Shown one piece after another: positions 60,040 to 64,000 of a stretch of 64,000 nt of DNA; the first letter of the stretch is position 1, and every line of letters starts with the position of its first letter. The DNA is from Sialis fuliginosa (lineage: Eukaryota; Arthropoda; Insecta; Megaloptera; Sialidae). Below the pieces are notes generated by a model. The model saw only the letters and a program-made list of their open reading frames with translations, made no database searches and was not told where the DNA came from. The DNA is taken from the NCBI GenBank assembly GCA_961205875.1, contig OY540820.1, positions 4,588,001 to 4,652,000 of the forward strand. Direction: 5' to 3'. The position numbers and the translations under genes are program-made.

Positions 60040-61573
60040 AACACATCTGCCAAGTAAATGCACAGTGCTTCCTCGTGCTAAATTCACCAAAGGTAGTTAA
60101 TTATTGAACAATTTAAATAAAAACCGATAATGTTGAGATAAATTGCCTGGAATTGGTTAACAATTTAATTTTTATACAATTTTACTAAAAAATATTAGTT
60201 CGAAATTTTTCTCAAGGCACACCTGATTATTTTTTCGTATATTTTTAATTTTTTGACAAATGTCAAAATGACATTTAAAACGTCAAAATGACATTTAATA
60301 TGTCCATGCAAATATCAGTTTAGAAAAACAAAACACGAATTTTTAAAATAAATTAAGATAAATCTTTGTACGGGAATATTTTACAACAAATGTTGTAGAC
60401 CCATATTATAGGAAATTTAATGCTCTACAAAAAAGATTCTATAAAATTTTCACGTAACATGTGTCGTTCTTGAGATATCTTGAAAAATAAATATTTTTGA
60501 ATGTCACCCCTCCCCCTTACACACTATTTTGATGATTTTGAAATGGGACCGTCCTCAAACCAGATCCAACCATCCGATCAAATTTCAACAATATCGGTTC
60601 AGTGGTTCATGAGTTATGCGTGTGACAAGGATTCAGGGAACAGACGGACGGACACACGGACGGACAGACAGACAGACACGAAACGAATAGTGTTTGTCTT
60701 GACGTGAAACGGATAAATCAATTTAAAATTTTGAAATCGGAGAACATTTTTTTTGTCTCAATCTGAAACGATCACAATGCTTCTCGTATCTTCGATATTG
60801 CAAGGAAGCAAAATGTTCTCCGATTTCAAAATTTTAAATTGATTTATCCGTTTCACGTCAGGGCAAACACTTTTCGTTCCGTGTCTGTCTGTCTGTCCGT
60901 CCGTCTGTCCCCTGAATCCTTGTCACACGCATAACTCATGAACCACTGGATCGATATTGTTGAAACTTGGTCGGATGGTTAGGTCTGGCTTGAGGACGGT
61001 CCCATTTCAAAATCGTGTGTAAGAGGAAGGGGTGACACCCCAAAATATTTATTTTTTCAAGATATCTCAAGAACGACACATGTTACGTGAAAATTTTATA
61101 GAATATTTTTTGTACAGCATTCAATTTCCTATAATATGGGTCTACAACGTTTGTTGTAAAATATTTCTTTACAAAGATTTACCTCAATTTATTTTAAAAA
61201 TTCGTGTTTTGTTTTTCTAAATTGATATTTGCTTGGATATATTAAATGTCATTTTGACGTTTTAAATGTCATTTTGGCGTTCTAATGTTATTTTGACGTT
61301 TTAAATGTCATTTTGACATTTGCATAAATTTAGATTTAGATCGAAATTATTGTCAAAAAATTAAAAATATATGAAAAAATATTCAGGTGCGTTTTAAGAA
61401 AAATTTCGGACTAATATTTTTTAGTAAAATTGTATAAAAATTAAATGGTTAACCAATTCCAAGCAATTTATATAAACACTATCGGTTTTTATTTAAATTG
61501 TTGAATAATTAACTACCTTTGGTGAATTTAGCACGAAGAAGCACTGTGCATTTACTTGGCAGATGTTTTTTTC
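60040..61573. mobile_element. Long fold-back element
   Basis: Arms of about 700-770 bases (60,040-60,747 and 60,808-61,573) are reverse complements, sharing CATCTGCCAAGTAAATGCAC, TGACATTT runs, CTTGAGATATCTTGAAAAA and TCTGTCTG-type runs. The loop (about 60,748-60,807) is also present inverted just outside the left end. Pieces of the family occur at 5,630-5,865, 18,520-18,660 and 56,846-56,905. No protein is recognised. Confidence 0.9.
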
Positions 61574-61620
61574 ATAAGGGAGTTATGATATTTAAAATTT
61601 TAATGTAGAAACGGTACTCA

Positions 61621-62115
61621 ACTACTGACACCTTTATAATATACAGACAAAGAAAGATATGACTTGTAACACGCTACCTAGCGTTGTTACCAGTGTGCTC
61701 CGCAAAAATGTGCTCCGTAAAGTCAGGGGCATATCATTCGGTTTTTAAAATAAATATCAATTGAGCGGAAGTAAAAATTAATTCCATGCCCTCCCCCCCA
61801 CACATCCTATCTTCCGGCTAATAAATGCAAGATTATTCTCGCCGCGCCAGGCTCCCACCCCCTCCTTTGTGGGGGCCAAGTTTTTATCTGAAATACTTTT
61901 AAAAGCAATATAAATAATTGGTTAATAATTGGAGTATCTTTATTCTGTGGTTAATACATGCAGCGGTCACCCATGTTCTCCGTATTAACCAATAATTTAT
62001 TATTAATTGTTTTTATTACTAATTATCTTAAGGAATGATGCTCCATTTGATGGAGCTTTTTTTGCGGAGCATACTGGTAACAATGTTAGGTAGCGTCTTA
62101 TATCTTTCCTTGTCT
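61621..62115. mobile_element. Inverted-repeat element with GTTACCAG-type ends
   Basis: Left CAAAGAAAGATAT and GTTGTTACCAGTGTGCTCCG face right partners GCGGAGCATACTGGTAACAA and ATATCTTTCCTTG. The interior includes G- and C-rich blocks and no recognised gene. Confidence 0.75.
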
Positions 62116-62806
62116 AAGCACAACTGTCAACAGTGTGATTTGATGACAGCAATCGGCCATTGTGTTTCGGAATGGTGGACATCGTGGACATGTAAACATC
62201 ATCGGCGTCCAAGAAATTGTGTTATTTTGTTATGCAAATAGTGAAGTGAGTAAATTTTTAGTAATCTTCATTCATATATTTTTGTTCTATAGTCAAATGA
62301 ATTTAAATGTTTGACTTTTCAGTAGATTAACTTAACCTGCCCTAATGTAGTTGTGTGTGTTTTTGGTTCAATGCAGTTCAATGTTCATTACTGGATATTA
62401 TTTTTGAATAATTCCCAGTTATGAACGTAATGTTTATAACTGTCGTGTTCATTCGCTAAATTAATTCATCCTAATGAACATACAATATATTTTTGATTGT
62501 ATCAATTGAAGGACAAATTACTTTTATGTATTACCTACATTACAGATTACAGGGGTGTGTAAAGTTTTTATGCAATACATCTGTTTTTATTGAAAATACA
62601 AATTTGGGCCCCCTTCTATGGTTAGTAACATATTTATTAGATTTTTGGTATTTGGGAGGTGATTTATGTCGTTGATAATTTTCAAATATTACAAACAATG
62701 GTATTATTTATTAAAATAATAATTAAATTAATTTAATAAATTAAGAATTACGTACACTGTTCACTGTCAAGATTATGTATAAGAAAGTCCCGTAGCTCCC
62801 ATGGCT
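62116..62806. other. Non-genic stretch with a TAAGGTA-family relative
   Basis: GTGTGATTTGATGACAG, AATCGGCCATTG and AATGGTGGACAT at about 62,131-62,195 resemble the centre of the TAAGGTA family but are too diverged for a firm assignment. No gene is seen. Confidence 0.45.
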
Positions 62807-63071
62807 AGGGTGACCAGGTCTCCGGTTGTGACCCGGAGTCTCAGGGTTTGCATACTGGATCTCCGGGCTCAGGGTTTGGGTGTAATTTCTCCGGGTTTTG
62901 CAAAAAATGACGACTAAAAAAAAAAGGTCGTCAAAAATAGAGCAGGGGACATAACAGTGCATATTATGGTAACAAATTTTATGAAAAAAAAAATAAAAAG
63001 AATAAAAAAAAAAAAAAAGGGGTCTTCATTTACATCTTAGGGTTTACCAAAACTAAAATCTGGTCACCCTA
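62807..63071. mobile_element. hAT-type MITE
   Basis: Ends TAGGGTGACCAGGT and ATCTGGTCACCCTA bound 265 bases, flanked by a perfect 8-base duplication CCCATGGC (62,799-62,806 and 63,072-63,079). Two A-tract GGTC motifs lie inside. Confidence 0.93.
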
Positions 63072-63168
63072 CCCATGGCAGATATTTTTTGTTAAAAATA
63101 CATTTGAAAATCTTACCCCTGACCACACTATTAGTTCTTTGTTAGTGAAAAGATTATTTATTTTAGAA

Positions 63169-64000
63169 ATGGCGCCAAAAAAAGATTATACGCCAGAGCA
63201 AATGCGCAAGGCAATAGAAGAGGTAAGCAAAGGAGTAAAAATTGGAACAGCAGCAAGAAAATATGGCGTACCAAGAGTCACTCTACGAAATAAAATAACT
63301 GGCAGAAGTCCTGTCGAGTGCAGTATGGGACCACCTACCATCTTAACAAAGTATGAAGAGGATATTCTTGTTCAATGGTTGCTCGCATTTAACGATAGGC
63401 ATTTTGTCATAGATAAAGAACAATTACTTAACAGCGTACAACAAATAATTATAAACACTAAAAGACCCAATCCTTTCACTGACAATAGACCGGGTAAAAA
63501 ATGGTACCAATCGTTTTTGAAGAGACACCCTGAATTATCTAAAAGAGCTGCTAAAAACGTAACCACTTCCAGGGAACATGTAACTGAAGATCAAATCAGA
63601 TCGTGGTTTACAGAAATAGATGAATATCTCGAAGAGAAAAATCTGAAACATATTTTAAATGAGCCAGAAAGAATTTTTAATACAGATGAAAATGCATTTT
63701 GCCTTAATCCAAAGGCGGACTGCGTTCTTGTAAAAAGAAATGATTATTCTACGGAAGAGGGGGAAAAGCAAACAGTGCTTATTACAGCTAACGCAGCTGG
63801 ACAGCTTTTACCGCCTATGATTGTGTTCTCTTATAACCTTATTCCGGAACACATATCAAATAGTGTGCCCGACACGTGGGGTATCGGTAAATCAGAAAAT
63901 GGTTGGATTTGTAGAAGCACTTTCTATGAATACATCACTAATATATTCTACCCTTGGCTGATTAAAAATAAAATAACCTTACCGGTTATATTTTTTCTCG
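63169..64000 (+). CDS. pogo/Tigger-type transposase, N-terminal part, runs off the window
   Basis: The frame is open from ATG to the window edge (277 codons). Residues about 8-50 (TPEQMRKAIEEVSKG, GTAARKYGVPRVTLRNKITG) form a pipsqueak-type helix-turn-helix; about 63-135 look like the second, CENP-B-type DNA-binding domain (WYQSFLKRHPELSKR). The DDE catalytic core starts with FNTDENAF, where D is the first catalytic residue, and continues through YPWLIKNKITLPVIFFL, just before the second catalytic Asp is expected. The element's ends are not visible. The absence of any stop or shift makes it a young DNA transposon or a domesticated jerky/Tigger-like host gene. Which one cannot be decided without the right flank. 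Confidence 0.9.
   Translation, partial: MAPKKDYTPEQMRKAIEEVSKGVKIGTAARKYGVPRVTLRNKITGRSPVECSMGPPTILTKYEEDILVQWLLAFNDRHFVIDKEQLLNSVQQIIINTKRPNPFTDNRPGKKWYQSFLKRHPELSKRAAKNVTTSREHVTEDQIRSWFTEIDEYLEEKNLKHILNEPERIFNTDENAFCLNPKADCVLVKRNDYSTEEGEKQTVLITANAAGQLLPPMIVFSYNLIPEHISNSVPDTWGIGKSENGWICRSTFYEYITNIFYPWLIKNKITLPVIFFL

Noticed and set aside
1-64000. LTR retroelements, Polintons or other virus-like elements.
   Set aside because: No long direct repeats with TG..CA ends, integrase, capsid or protein-primed polymerase signature were seen. The reverse transcriptase remnants are LINE type.

Overview
The window is a stretch of AT-rich insect nuclear DNA, with three conserved animal gene families set in a dense layer of mobile-element debris. 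The insect reading rests on a CAPA/pyrokinin-type neuropeptide receptor, short introns with GT-AG ends, TTAGG-like interstitial repeats (the usual insect telomere unit) and a mixture of hAT, PIF/Harbinger, Tc1/mariner, piggyBac, pogo, LINE and fold-back elements. A hemipteran is plausible, but nothing in the sequence fixes the order.

Layout. Positions 1-22,250 hold no host gene that I can support. They are miniature transposons, solo ends, a 2.1 kb fold-back nested in a PIF/Harbinger element (13,459-15,941) and an 862 bp hAT element that swallowed a Jockey-type LINE tail (20,084-20,945). A decayed LINE reverse transcriptase lies at 22,250-23,690. The plus-strand gene for a class A neuropeptide receptor (CAPA receptor, next best pyrokinin receptor) runs from 24,672 to 40,952 in four coding exons. 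Its introns of about 10.6, 1.9 and 1.7 kb are filled with nested transposons.

Two near-identical cytosolic Hsc70/Hsp70 genes lie on the minus strand (43,497-45,700 and 53,190-55,353). Each has two coding introns, a 5' UTR intron, a TATA box and a perfect three-unit heat-shock element. They are separated by about 6 kb that contains a 4.07 kb piggyBac-like element with TTAA flanks. In the first copy a 523 bp inverted-repeat element sits between the TATA box and the heat-shock element, pushing them about 540 bp apart. In the second copy they are about 20 bp apart. This natural pair is the most testable observation in the window.

A complete TMEM161 gene, predicted at 487 residues in nine coding exons, occupies 56,537-59,266 on the minus strand. 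It is followed by a 1.5 kb fold-back (60,040-61,573) whose terminal sequence also occurs alone in the last TMEM161 intron. The right edge carries the open start of a pogo/Tigger-type transposase gene (63,169 to beyond 64,000).

The genes do not form a shared pathway; this is an ordinary eukaryotic gene neighbourhood. Recurring themes are long inverted repeats, several hAT elements with clear 8-base target duplications, a shared A-tract motif inside hAT elements with different ends, and repeats carrying hammerhead-ribozyme-like cores. I saw no LTR retroelement, CRISPR array, tRNA or rRNA gene.
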